Assembly (NCBI GenBank): GCA_021014325.1
Contig: CM037472.1
Coordinates: 17,097,063-17,161,062, forward strand
Source: Plazaster borealis
Taxonomy: Eukaryota > Echinodermata > Asteroidea > Forcipulatida > Labidiasteridae
Direction: 5' to 3'
DNA length: 64,000 nt
The notes under the pieces were generated by a model. That model had not been told where the DNA came from and ran no database searches. It saw nothing but the letters and a program-made list of their open reading frames with translations. This document shows positions 11,311-22,608 of the stretch, piece by piece; within the stretch, counting starts at the first letter, position 1; each line of letters starts with the position of its first letter. A program made the translations under genes and the position numbers.

Positions 11311-12260
11311 TGTTAAACATCAGTGTTTGTTACATGGACACGTTGAGGGAAACGAGGCATTGTGAACTTGTTTTATATTTTATTTTATTTTTGAACGTAG
11401 ATCCATCCTGGAATTGGTTAGTAGGCATATGTGAATGTGAATATTCGGTTAAGCGAAACATGTGTGTTGAATAGCTGCCGATCATCCAACGTGTTAAAAA
11501 AGCAAAGGCAATTTGTCCTATCTTGAACTTGCTGATTTCTTGAATGGAAAATCCCTGCTCCTGTGCTCATAACTTAGCGTCTTTTGTCTTGCATAATTGG
11601 TTTTTATCAATGAAGATATAAATACCCAAACTCTATAATGGTGAACTACTTTAGTAATGGTATATGCAAAGTAACCAGCCGCAGAGTTTCGTAAAATACC
11701 CACCGTTTATATTTTGTGTACATCATTATCAGGCATCGTTGAAAATTCATCTATCGTAATTTTTAATCTACCATAAAATTATCTGACCATTTGTTCCGTC
11801 TCCCGGAAGGATTCTGATGAATATTAATGACTGCCATGGCAACCGGGATACCATTTTTGATAACTAAAGTCTACAACACAAATTTAATGACTTTCTGAGA
11901 TCCACGCTTGGCCGATCAAGAGTCTACGTCTGCAACCTACGGCCGCGCAACACCGGGTCACTAATTGGTAGACCCTAGCATCAGTAATACGGTGCATCAT
12001 TGTGGAAGTTATCACTCATTCGCTTTTTTCCGAGCAAACATATGTTAACAATTACGAGAAAAGGCCTACCTCGGTATCTGTTCATTATTGTATTTGTTTA
12101 TAATTTTAAAAACATAATATTTAGGACCTATATGTTTTCCTGTTTTGGAAAATCAAGTTTAAACCAATTATTACCAACATAAAACCCGCACTCACTCTTT
12201 TGAAAAAAAAACCAGTAAGGCTCTATTTGAAGTACATTCATTACATCGAGTTGAAATACC
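11311..12260. other. Non-coding DNA, nothing recognised
   Basis: No supported gene or repeat. Confidence 0.35.
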
Positions 12261-12467
12261 AATAGTTTTTAAATGAAAACGTTTTGATATGCAGAAATGC
12301 TTAATAAAACTATTGTTTTAATAGGCAAAAAGGTACCGGTAAATTGCTGGGTTTACCATTATTCATTAATTCTCAAATAGTTTTTAAATGAAAACGTTTT
12401 GACATGCAGAATGCGCAATAAAACCATTGTTTTAATAGGCAAAAGGTACCGGTAAATTGCTGGGTTT
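12261..12467. repeat. Duplicated ~93-bp segment, 115-bp spacing
   Basis: 12261-12354 and 12376-12467 are near-identical, both starting AATAGTTTTTAAATGAAAAC and ending AAATTGCTGGGTTT, with a 21-bp spacer. Each contains the palindrome TACCGGTA (12334 and 12447). Differences are single bases and one-base indels, indicating a fairly recent local duplication. Confidence 0.9.
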
Positions 12468-14977
12468 TTTGTAAAATAAAAACCGCCAAAAACCATAAAC
12501 AACCAAAATGATAAATGGAAGATTTTCTGATTATAAATTTGTGTACTTTGAAGTATTTTTGTTAATTCCATTCCTGAGTTTTTCAAGAATGTAACCTTTC
12601 GTATTATGAAACGAGACATGATGTAACTTTTTAATTAATATCAAAACGTTTAATACTAAGTCTTCATTTATTGGGGGGTAACCTCGCTTTAGTAAGCATT
12701 GTCTGGGCAAAATTTGCAAAATGTTCAAACAACGTTATTACCAAAATGCTTTACCAACCCCTTTAAATTCTGTCTCGTTTTGAGGAAATGGCTGGTATTG
12801 ATTCACGATTCAAATTGAATCTTTCTTTTTTTTTGTCATCAGACTCTTTCATCCGAATACCGGTTGGAATAAAGCCTATAACCCAATAATGGGAAAAAAT
12901 AATAGTGCAACGCAGTAACGCAATAGACAACATTTATATAATTGGTAACCAAAATTAGATAAATTAAAGTTAACTTCCAAATTGCAGAATAATTCTCTCC
13001 CTCTAACATAAGGTTTCGTCTGAAACAATTCTCTTTTCAGAGAGACAAGGGGATTATTTAACATACAATTACACCTGAGCGAAGAATTGACTTTTTAGAT
13101 GTTTTGAAAAAAGAAGTACACTACACACGGCTTTTATTATTAGTGTATTTTGTTTCTATATTTTAGTTATAATTATTATTATTATTTTTATTATTATTAT
13201 TATTATTTTTTATTGTTGCCATGTTTTCAGCTTTCTAATATACCGGGGTCGATATGAGTTATGCTAACAGCGCTTTTGTAATCGGTGTATAATCAATGCG
13301 CATTTAATAAAGCCCGGTTACAAATTCGTATAGCATTAGACAAAATATATAGATAAAAGTATCTGTAAACATGTTTACAGCCAACCAGATGTGATTGAAA
13401 ATTTGCCGATTTTCAAGCTGAATCCAGGCCAAAAACCCTGGGCAAGAATAGCCTCATACCGGTTGCTGTTTACTCAAACATGACGTTGGATATGATTTGA
13501 TATACCGGCACTGCAGCCACCAGCATGAATTATCGATAGGTTTTACCTTCGATGCTCATAAGTCAATAGCACTAATAAAGCAGTATATTATTAATTAAGC
13601 TACCGTGGAACATAACTGAACAGTGTGTGATGGAAGAGACATTTTTAACATTACATTGTTTGGAACAGGCACAGACTTGTAGTTCACCATCCAAAGCAAT
13701 ACTTATTGTGTAATGTACCAGTAATTTTACCAAAACAAAAACGCATTTCCCTGTTTGCGCTTTTAGACGGTAGACCGTTCCAGGTGGGTTGAGTACAAAA
13801 CTATTAATAATTCATGCTGGTTTTTGAAGTGCATGTTGTAGTAGTCCTCCAAATGCCCGAGTTGAGGACACTGTATAAGGTTACGTCGAAGAGCAATCGT
13901 CGTACCATGGCTTTTCTTCTATAGGGTTCTTTCACTGGTTCTTTTCATGTTGATGCAGTTTACAAAGTTTTATTCCATATGAAAACCCAGTCCATTTTGT
14001 AATCATTTAAAGTCGGACATGCGTCTGCATTGCAATTAATTTTGCTATATCAATTCGAAGTATTACTTTTCATCATACCCACTGTCAACCAACCATCACT
14101 GTATGGTATTCGTGTTTCTAAATGTTTCTAAATGTTATTTCAATTACTGCAACATATTCCTTAAGATAGTAAACTGCAAAAGCAGCTATATAAACTACGG
14201 CAGACTTATCGACCAACTGCAATCCAAACATCGGTACACCCCTTTCATCCATAACATAGTCGCGGTTGAGACGGAACCCCCTCGTAAAAGAAAATGAAGT
14301 TAACTCCCCGGGAAACACTCTAGGTACTGTAATTGAATAAATAAGTGCGTGTCCTTTCTTAGTTGCAATTTTCTGTTTGCTATTGGATCGATTGATAGTT
14401 TGGGGTTGCCTCCTCCATCTTATCATCAGCTGATGACACTGTCGCATCGGCCGGTCAGGTGACTCACGACGACGGGGCAAGTGTCAGGTCTTGTATAGGA
14501 CGGTCTCCGTCTTGTGAGAAAATCTAGAACAAGCGTAAAACATAACCGTATTAGATAGTCACCATCAGCACAGGGGGGAAGAAATTACATACCAACTGAA
14601 TTATTTCTTTTGAAGAAAATAAAAATGACACGCTCGCTCAAATAGTGCAGAATGGTGTTGGTATTGCAAAGGACAAAATGTAATCCATACTGCCGTTTGA
14701 TGTAGTCTAGGAGATTGATGGTGTTAATGGAAAATATATTACAAAAAGATGCATTTAGGCGGGAAGATCTGCGAAAATCATTTGCCAATTATAGTAAAGC
14801 AAAACAAAAAGGCTAAATTTGGTTCAAAACTTCTAAATGTATACTTTAAAATGATCTAGACCTATGAGTGTGTTTGAGCATGATGGAGGAATGAGAGGGA
14901 TAGGTCCTCGACCAACGGTAAATCGGTTAATGAATTGATTGTAATATGGATAAGTATTCATCGTGGTTTCAGAGTAG
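12468..14977. other. Non-coding DNA with a (TTA)n microsatellite
   Basis: The only clear feature is an ATT/TTA triplet run at about 13169-13213. Short open frames on both strands near 14103-14480 have no recognisable domain. Confidence 0.4.
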
Positions 14978-15131
14978 GAGCGGGTGGAGGAAGTCGCAAA
15001 GCCCACTGCAGTGCGGGCACCGTCTCAGCCTGCAACAGTAAACCGCTTTGGATTAAACTTTTCTGAAAAACATGAAATCAAGCAGTTTTATCGCCTTGGG
15101 GTTGAGTTTGATACCGACGATTCTGCAGCGG
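14978..15131 (+). CDS. Candidate internal exon, unknown protein
   Basis: A 154-nt open stretch (51 codons plus one base) between an AG at 14976-14977 and a GTAAGC donor at 15132. It enters at phase 0 and leaves at phase 1. The translation is protein-like: VAKPTAVRAPSQPATVNRFG, then FSEKHEIKQFYRLG, then VEFDTDD, balanced in charge and without low complexity. The acceptor could also be the AG at 14972, but then an in-frame TAG (14975-14977) would interrupt this frame. The donor is close to consensus. I do not recognise the family. It would join in phase after the 5680-5770 candidate, but whether they belong together is unknown. Confidence 0.4.
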
Positions 15132-16778
15132 GTAAGCTTCTCTGCCACGGTAACAGGGGACCTAAATGCGACTGAATATCCAGTAAGGCTTCATACATTA
15201 CAGACCCACACGTGAAACAGTATGTCATAGACCTACAAAGTTCTGAAAATGACATTTACGATTCCTGCAAAGATACGGCCTATACCTCGCTGAATGTTTT
15301 TCTTGATAAAATTTCAGATTATTGAAAGCTTGTAGAATCCTGCTTCGGGTAGTTTTTATTTGTTTATTTGGGTTTGTTTAAAGCTTTTCGATAATGTGTT
15401 TTCGTTCTCGCGCGGTAGTGATTTATCTTGCTGATGATGTAGGCCTGAAAAACACCAAGAAATAGTGAACTAGGTCTATCTGATTTATATGATAAACTGG
15501 TTCTGAATTCGGTCAATGTTTTCCTGCGATGGATGGCAATTCGTTTGCAAATTCTTGGAAAAATAATCACGGAACAGGTTTGGTACAATACCGGAAACAG
15601 CTGTTGTTTGGTTTCCTTTTTGGAACCACCCGTGGACTCAACTAAACATCCTAAAAACAGGTAGTAAATATTGTTTTCACAATTTTGGTTTGTTGAATCT
15701 AAACTAAAGTTGGGTTGGCAGCAAGCGATATTTATATCCGTGAGACGAAATGAATTGAATTAAGTCGTTCAAATTCGGTGTACATTTTGATTTGCTTTTG
15801 ACACCATGCAAGTTGGTTCATAAATTACAATTAATGCACAGTTTCATCGGATGGGGTTAGTAATTCAATTCGGTATCTCCAAAAGAATAGAATACCTATA
15901 CTCCGTATATATTATGAAACGTCCGAAGGAATGGAATGCAAAGTCCTATAAAGTATTAATTGGAATGAGACATAGAAGTCGCGCATCTCCCGTAAAGATC
16001 AGTGTCTGTCTCGAGGGAAATTAACCCAAATAAAAACCTCTTGTATATCCGACATTTCCGTTGGTTGTCAGCTCTTATGGATCTTCAAATAATGTTTGGC
16101 AATCAGTATAATGTTCTCCTATACAATATACCGGTACTTATATAAAAGACTATATCCTTGACTCACGTATAATCCAGTCTGTGCAATGAGTCTTCCATCT
16201 TAACCACTAGGCTTTGTTCCAAACCGAAATGGGATGTATATTTACTTAACCTGTTTTCCATGCATATCATTTTTCGCAATTTGTTTATGGTCCCTGATAT
16301 GGAATAAAACGTCAGTCTATATGATTCTTATGTTGCCCTTAGCGTCATCATATTTGCTGTCTTTAATCCCAAACAAAGCTTCGCATGCATGATTTCCCTC
16401 CCCCCACCCCCCCCCCACGTTTGCTCTTATCTCATGCACTATAAATGGACTCATCGTAAATCAGTGATTGGTTCGATTGAGAACAATTCCTGTTGAGCCT
16501 TTGTACATTTCTCGATGAAGTATTGTTATTCTTTGGGCGAAGTTTCATTTCCATGTATTTATTTCTATATCATTGATCGAAAAAACTCGAAAACGTCAAG
16601 TGAACTTCAAGAGTTCAACATTCCAGCTGTCAGAAGCGTCATTATGAGGGTTCACTGATAATTTGTTTGTGTAAAATGTAGTAAGAAGAAAATAACAAGC
16701 ACCGTAAAATGCCGATTGTGGTGTTCTTGTGTGTTCTGTGTTTGAGCAAGGAAAATATCCACCATTTGAGACCTTTAC
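15132..16778. other. Non-coding DNA, nothing recognised
   Basis: No supported feature apart from a poly-C-rich run at about 16399-16420 and a TACCGGTA palindrome at 16129-16136. Confidence 0.35.
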
Positions 16779-16961
16779 TTGTGAACACAAGAGATTGCTG
16801 TAATTTGCAGATTGAACTCGATTTTTTTTTAAACCACTACATGTTCCAATTTCTTGAATGCGGCCAAGCGTGACAGTAACAATGACTAACCACATCATAC
16901 AGAATGTAGGTACAATGAAAAAAAATGCTCCCGTTTTCCCGCCACTTGTCTTTCTCCGCAT
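16779..16961 (-). CDS. Possible first coding exon with signal-anchor segment
   Basis: On the minus strand an ATG at 16961 opens a 61-codon stretch ending CAA at 16779, directly before a GTAAAG donor. The N-terminus is basic (MRRKTSGGK). It is followed by about 22 hydrophobic residues including FFFIVPTF and MMWLVIVTVTL, then by a hydrophilic segment. A basic stretch followed by one hydrophobic segment near the N-terminus is the topology of type II membrane proteins such as Golgi glycosyltransferases and sulfotransferases. No downstream exon was identified and the frame also continues past the donor. It could be chance. Confidence 0.22.
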
Positions 16962-17924
16962 TTTGTCTGAAAGCATTAAACAATAAAGCACTTCCAAGTC
17001 CCTCTTCCCTCGCCGGCCATTTCATGCATTGCTCACCCAGAGATATTTACGGGTTTAAGTGAATGTATTCCTTTCAAGCACTTCCAACAGATTTCGTGTT
17101 TGGTTGCTCAAAACGATTGTGTATTTTTAGCCCCCGTTTCGGGCTGAGCATTTTTGTTGTTTAAATGGTTTTTCCCCCGAGTGGTTAATTTTCGGGGGTT
17201 AGAAACAGCGGAGGCGCCGAAAGAACTGTCAGAAGCGTTGAGCCCCATTGTGGAGTACGCGGATTAGAAAGTGCTTTAAATTCAGTATGGAGACCACATT
17301 TGGGTTTAAAATGGATTACTACTCTTGAGGGGAATGGAGTGTTATTTGGCATAATACAGACGTTGTGATGAGTGCTAAAAATGTCGCTTTGTTTCGCCAT
17401 GATCAGGAGATGGTTTAGGTGTGCTGGTTGTCTTGGTGATGCAGTCAATATATAAGACGTAATTCTGTTGGAGTGTTGTTTTACCTTTCCAAAATCGAAA
17501 CCACTTGAAACAAAAACTTTCGTCTTGTACATTTAAAAAAAAAAAAAATTGTCTGTTAAATTGTCCTCCTATGAATTCCCATCAATAATCATAAAACGTT
17601 ACTAGTATTTAAACTTCATGTAACATTTGTTTTAATCAGAACTATAATATATAGACTTAATAGTAATGCGTGAGATTTTAGTACTTTGCGATCTTATGTC
17701 AGATTTTGGGGGGAATAAACTCGGGATTGTTAATCTCGTGCTTTCACGATAAATCTCACAAGAGCTACATAAGCTGACGTAGTGCTGAAATCGTAAACAT
17801 TGTGGAAACCACTGCATTGCTGATAACGTTTGGTCAACGCACTTTTAACAAACGTTCAACCATTTTGGCGTAATATTTCGTATTTAGCATCTAGTCGTGG
17901 CCTTATCTCTAAAAACTCGGTTCA
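16962..17924. other. Non-coding DNA, nothing recognised
   Basis: A minus-strand open frame of 115 codons (17185-17532) has no recognisable motif. A poly-A run lies at about 17534-17548. Confidence 0.35.
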
Positions 17925-18170
17925 ATTTATTTATTTATTTCATTGCACACCCAACAGCGCAAACGCCAATAACAGGATTGTGAATAGGAAACGAGAATAA
18001 TAGATAAGGGAGGAAAAACCCCGGGGAAAACCCACGCAATCAAGTATAGGGACTGAAAATGCAAGCCACATGCAAGGCTGCGGTCTGATGAGTTGAGATT
18101 CGAACCGGGGATCCACAGAGGTGAAAGGCAGGGAAAGAAACCAATGAACAGAACTGTTGGATATTTCTTG
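17925..18170 (-). mobile_element. SINE-like element in reverse orientation
   Basis: Read on the minus strand, a B-box-like GGTTCGAATCT (about 18090-18100) is followed by 'gcatgtggcttgcattttcag', 'gattgcgtgggttttccccgg' and a terminal (AAAT)n tail at 17925-17940. B box, body and A-rich tetranucleotide tail suggest a second, more decayed tRNA-derived SINE. No convincing A box is visible, so the 5' end is uncertain. Confidence 0.45.
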
Positions 18171-18271
18171 TACGGCAAAATCTTGTATATTTGTTGTAAT
18201 GGCCCCAAACGAAGAAAATGCATCTTGTCTTAAAATAATGCTTTTATCATAAACACACAACGGTGTTTTAA

Positions 18272-18400
18272 AGGCACTGTACACGTTTGGTAATTACTCA
18301 AAATATATATTAGCATAAAAACTGACTTGGTAACGAGCAACAGAGAGCTGTTGATAGTATAAAACATTGTGAGAAACAAGAAGCGGAGACATGACAAGGT
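18272..18400. mobile_element. Half copy of the TTAA-flanked MITE
   Basis: A TTAA at 18268-18271 is followed by AGGCACTGTACACGTTTGG, which matches the terminal repeat of the 8470-8833 element. The next ~110 bp correspond to the inverse of its right half, including 'gagctgttgatagtataaaacattgt'-type sequence. The other end is missing, so the copy is truncated. Confidence 0.7.
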
Positions 18401-21400
18401 TCACTGATGGGTCTGTATTTTCATGTATTAATATATTTTACCTGAGTATTCTACCTTGTCGTTTATTAGCCTATATGCACGCGGGCACTAAAGGAGTATT
18501 ACAGCATCACCTGAGTATCCCTGGCTCATAAACAACGATATTACATGATTCAGAGTGAATGCATCTCCTGCATGCATCATAAACCCACAATGTGTTCATC
18601 CCTTGTCAGAGTGCATGCCAAATTCGATGAGCACAAATTAATGGCAGGCTCTCTTCATTATAGATGGCGAGATGTCAGATGACGGGAATCGCTTGTTCAT
18701 GGGAGTCATTTTGGTTATTTGAGAAGCTATCTGATGGTAATTCAATGGGAGACTTGTACTCGTATTGAATACCCATCATGCCACATTAACCGCCAAATAA
18801 TACCGTTAAAAGATTGTCCAATACCCCGTACCTGCTGATTGACCGATAATACTTACCGAACACAAAATGAATTGATGAATAGCGCTGCTGAAAAGCACCC
18901 TCTTTACTATAGAAAGCCTTTTTTAATATACCAGTTCCCCCTGATCGCAGTGTTTGAAAGATGGTTCACATCTGGTAATATGCTTATCAGTGTTAGACAA
19001 TTAATGTACACACTGAGAATTGCATAGGCAGTACTTCCGTGTCTCGACAATGCTTTGTATTGAAAGCTCTAAGCCTTTAAGTGGTTCAGTCAAGTTATCT
19101 TTCAATAAATCATGAAATAAAAAACTGTAATATATTAGAAGGACGATTTAATTGATGAAATCTCATTGTCAAATGCAATATAATCTTTTCCAGAAGCCTG
19201 GCACAGATTTCATTAATCACTTACAAGATTCATCTTAAAGGAAACGTACTTTTTGGGAAGAGGAATTTAATTCCATCATCTAGTTTTCAACAAACACGCC
19301 ATACTACAAACACGTGAAAATGTCATACAATTTGCGGTCACGTTGTAGTGCTTTGTGTTTGTTTGTTATGGTGTTTGTTTGTTTGTTTGTTTTTCAGAGA
19401 CTTTGTGTACGTTCTATCAGATTTTTTTTTCGATTGTAGCGATCAAAATTTCCACACGACGATTTTTTTGATTAATTTTTCGACAATCAATAAGTCCTGT
19501 ACTTTGCCATAAAGATGAGTTCGCCTATGATTCAATCTTCTTCCTCGTTTTAAATTAAACAATGACAATTTCCTAGTTATATTCCCTCGTGGAAGAGTTC
19601 TGGAGGAAAACAACCAAGTCAGTATTCAGTCTGCAGACATAAGTTAATAATCATTAGTGGCGTACCGGGGGTGCATTGGGCGGACCCCTCCCCCAACTCT
19701 TTGCTGGCCCTCTTGCCTCCCCCGAAATGACATTAAAAAAGCACGAATGAATATGTCAATACATTAAATAGCCTTCCCCCGTATTAATAATAATAATAAC
19801 ATAAATAAATAAATAAAGCCTTTTCCCTTTTTAAGTCTTTCCCCCAACAAATTTAATTAAATGGAGTATTTAACCGTGACAGTATTGTATTCCAAGTGTC
19901 AAATTTAACTCGTAAACCTATTTCCTTAATCTTGTCAGATTAATCTGATGGTGGTCACCTAATGCACAGAATTAATTAGAACATTATAACGTCTGTGCAC
20001 AATATAGTTTCTAAGGAAGTCCAATGTATCGGTTTCGTTTTCTTTAATGTATCTTATTCGGCATATACGGCAGCATGTAATGAAATGATTGAGACAAACA
20101 GGGCAGCGAGCTACTTCGTGTGGCCACTTTCATCTCTGAGTTAACTGCTCCCCCCCCCCCTTAGGCCATCTTGCCAGCATGTAGCATGTATTTATTCGTA
20201 AACCTAATTTGGTATTCACATTATAAGAATCGCACGCATGCTGCCACATGCATTTGTACCTCACCATAACGCCATTACTCCCATACAAAGAAAGATTGGT
20301 AAACATTCCAGAGGAACTCATTATCCCCTCTCAAATGTACCTCCATGCACGCCAGTGTTATCGTGTTCAAATTTGCAACGGCTGCAAAAGAGAGTTTTTG
20401 GCGGGAAGGAAACGAAGAGTGGTAGAACCATCGCTGAGTGATTGCTGTAGCCGCAGAACATCCGTTCCATGCTTGTTATTAGTTTCGTTCTTCGAAAAGT
20501 ACATATGGCATTTTATTCAAAGCAGAAAAAAGGCGATGTGACAGACTGAAATTTACTTTTTATTTTAAATTGCCCCCCCCCCCTTCCAAATAACGCCGCC
20601 GGCCAAGTTTATGTGTGTATCTGGCGGATGATGTTCATTATCGTTGCGCGATACGACCTCCTTTATAGAAATTACGGACAAAATCGAGTCTTCAAAGTGA
20701 CCCAGAATGTAATTTCGTTTACATGTTCACTGAATGGACCTATTAAATACGCTCTGATCGTTGGTTCTTGATGTACTATAAATCAAATATCAAACAATCA
20801 GGAACAGCTCTGGAATAAAAAATTTAAAAAACCATTACTAGATTATAAAAAATAATGTCATCACACATGCGAAAATGATTATTGCATTTATTCACTTTCC
20901 TTAAGAGCTTCTTAAAACACCTAGGCCTCATTTATACGCGTAATATTTTGCATTAAATTATCCCGGAACCCAATAACTGCTACCCAGACAACTGCACAGT
21001 CTCCCAGCCATGTCTATGTCCATTTTCAAGTGCATTGCGATCTAATAAATTGAAACTTCCCCGTTTATTGATTCTTGTGGGACATTGCCGGGGTGATGGT
21101 CGCCCGATTCACAGCCCTCCACCTCGGCACACAATATGCCTTCAAACACCTTCTTCTTTAAGCCTGTCATTAGTGAACGTGTCGCCTTAAGTGATAATGG
21201 AAGATTGTTGATCGTTGACCAGTGATTAGTAATGCATCCCTGCTATGTTAATCAATTAACCCGCGCCTGATGCCAAGTTTAATTTACACAGAAACAAGCC
21301 AAGGGATGTATACAGCTATATCATAGAGTACATAGGGAAGGATCGGGATTGATCCCTAAGTCTATGTTAATCGGGATTCTGGGCTCAGGTGGGCTGTATG

Positions 21401-22050
21401 CAGTCGGGTAGAGTCTCGCCTGTAGCCTACTGGGGGAAGGGGGAAATCCCACACGGCAGCCTAGCCCAGGGAGACCCCCGAGCACTAATAAGAAACACGT
21501 TGTGATTTTGTTGGTTCATCGACATAGGTTAATCCCACACGGCACCGTTAAAAGAGGACTTGACGCAATGCAATCGTCGTATAATGGGAGCGAGAAAGTA
21601 TGCATTTCACTTTTGTGATTGAACACAATCCATTCACATTTAACTCAATACTATATCGGATGATTAATGGTATTGGGTTATTGCATTAATCTCCTCTCAA
21701 TAGCCCACATCGCATTAATTACCTTTCTTTCGCAGCTGCGAGGTTTGCCAAAGTACGGGCAGCCTTCACTGCAAAAAAAAAGTTCATCAGTTTATCATTC
21801 TACAAATGCTATCAAAATTAGTAACCGGTACCCATATCACTGATAGATCAATAATTGTGAATCTAGCAACTTTTGTGGAGATCTGGCCCTTATAAGATGA
21901 TTTATAATAATAGTCTGCTCAAACCGTCATAGGAAAAATAACGAGAATGGATCGGCTGACTGTATCTCCCATTAAGGCCCAGTGATGGTATCATCTTTTC
22001 TGAACTGCGTTTGAGTATTTTAATGGAATTACATGTGTTAGGGGGAGGGG
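18401..22050. other. Non-coding DNA, nothing firmly recognised
   Basis: No supported gene. A plus-strand open frame at 20248-20541 (97 codons) contains a CNGCKREF stretch and reads protein-like, but it has no clear splice borders or known domain. C-runs occur at about 20151-20160 and 20573-20583. Confidence 0.35.
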
Positions 22051-22051
22051 C

Positions 22052-22290
22052 TACACTCTAAAAACTCCAGGTTCAAATTTGACCAGGTTTCTGGGTCCCG
22101 TGGGGCCTGACTCACTTCCGGGGTCAGGCTGACCCGGAAGCTATGTCAAAATGATCCAGAAATGGGTCGAACTGACTCCGAGTTAAATCCCATATTTTAC
22201 CTAGTTTCCGATTCAGCCTGACCTAAAAATGGGTCAGGCCCCCTGGGACCCGGAATTCGGGTCAATTCTGATCCGGGAATTTTTAGGCAT
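22052..22290. mobile_element. TA-flanked MITE rich in GGGTC/GACCC, copy 1
   Basis: It starts TACACTCTAAAAACTCC and ends near GAATTTTTAGG, with the right terminus mutated. The interior consists of repeated GGGTC, TGACCC and GACCCGGAA blocks in both orientations. Related copies lie at 30166-30283, 45838-46080 and 49651-50026. The best copies end TACACTCTAA...TTAGAGTGTA, which fits an element starting CACTCTAA inserted at TA, as Tc1/mariner-type elements do. No transposase frame is present. Confidence 0.8.
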
Positions 22291-22440
22291 TGAGGAAACG
22301 TCCGTGTTACTTTCAGCCTCGTCACTTTTGCCCACAGTAGTATTGTCTAGATAGACTTGTAGTCGCTTAACAGCAAGGAAAGATGACATGCTTTTTCTTA
22401 TTCACGTCTGTCATGCACCCATAATGTCCGGCAAAGTTTG

Positions 22441-22608
22441 TCGAACATAATGTGTCGAATATAATGTGTCTAACATAATTGGTCGAAAATAGTGGTTCAA
22501 ACAAAATGTGTCGAACATAATGGGTCGAACTTAATGGGTCGAACAAAATGTGTCGAACATAATGGGTCGAACATAATGGGTCGAACATAATGGGTCGAAC
22601 GTAATTTT
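22441..22608. repeat. 14-bp minisatellite, 12 units
   Basis: Twelve consecutive 14-mers with consensus TCGAACATAATGGG run from 22441 to 22608 without a phase break. The downstream units are nearly perfect and the upstream ones more diverged, indicating directional growth or decay. The minus-strand open frames here (repeating ...STHYVRPIMFDPLC...) are artefacts of the repeat. Confidence 0.95.
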
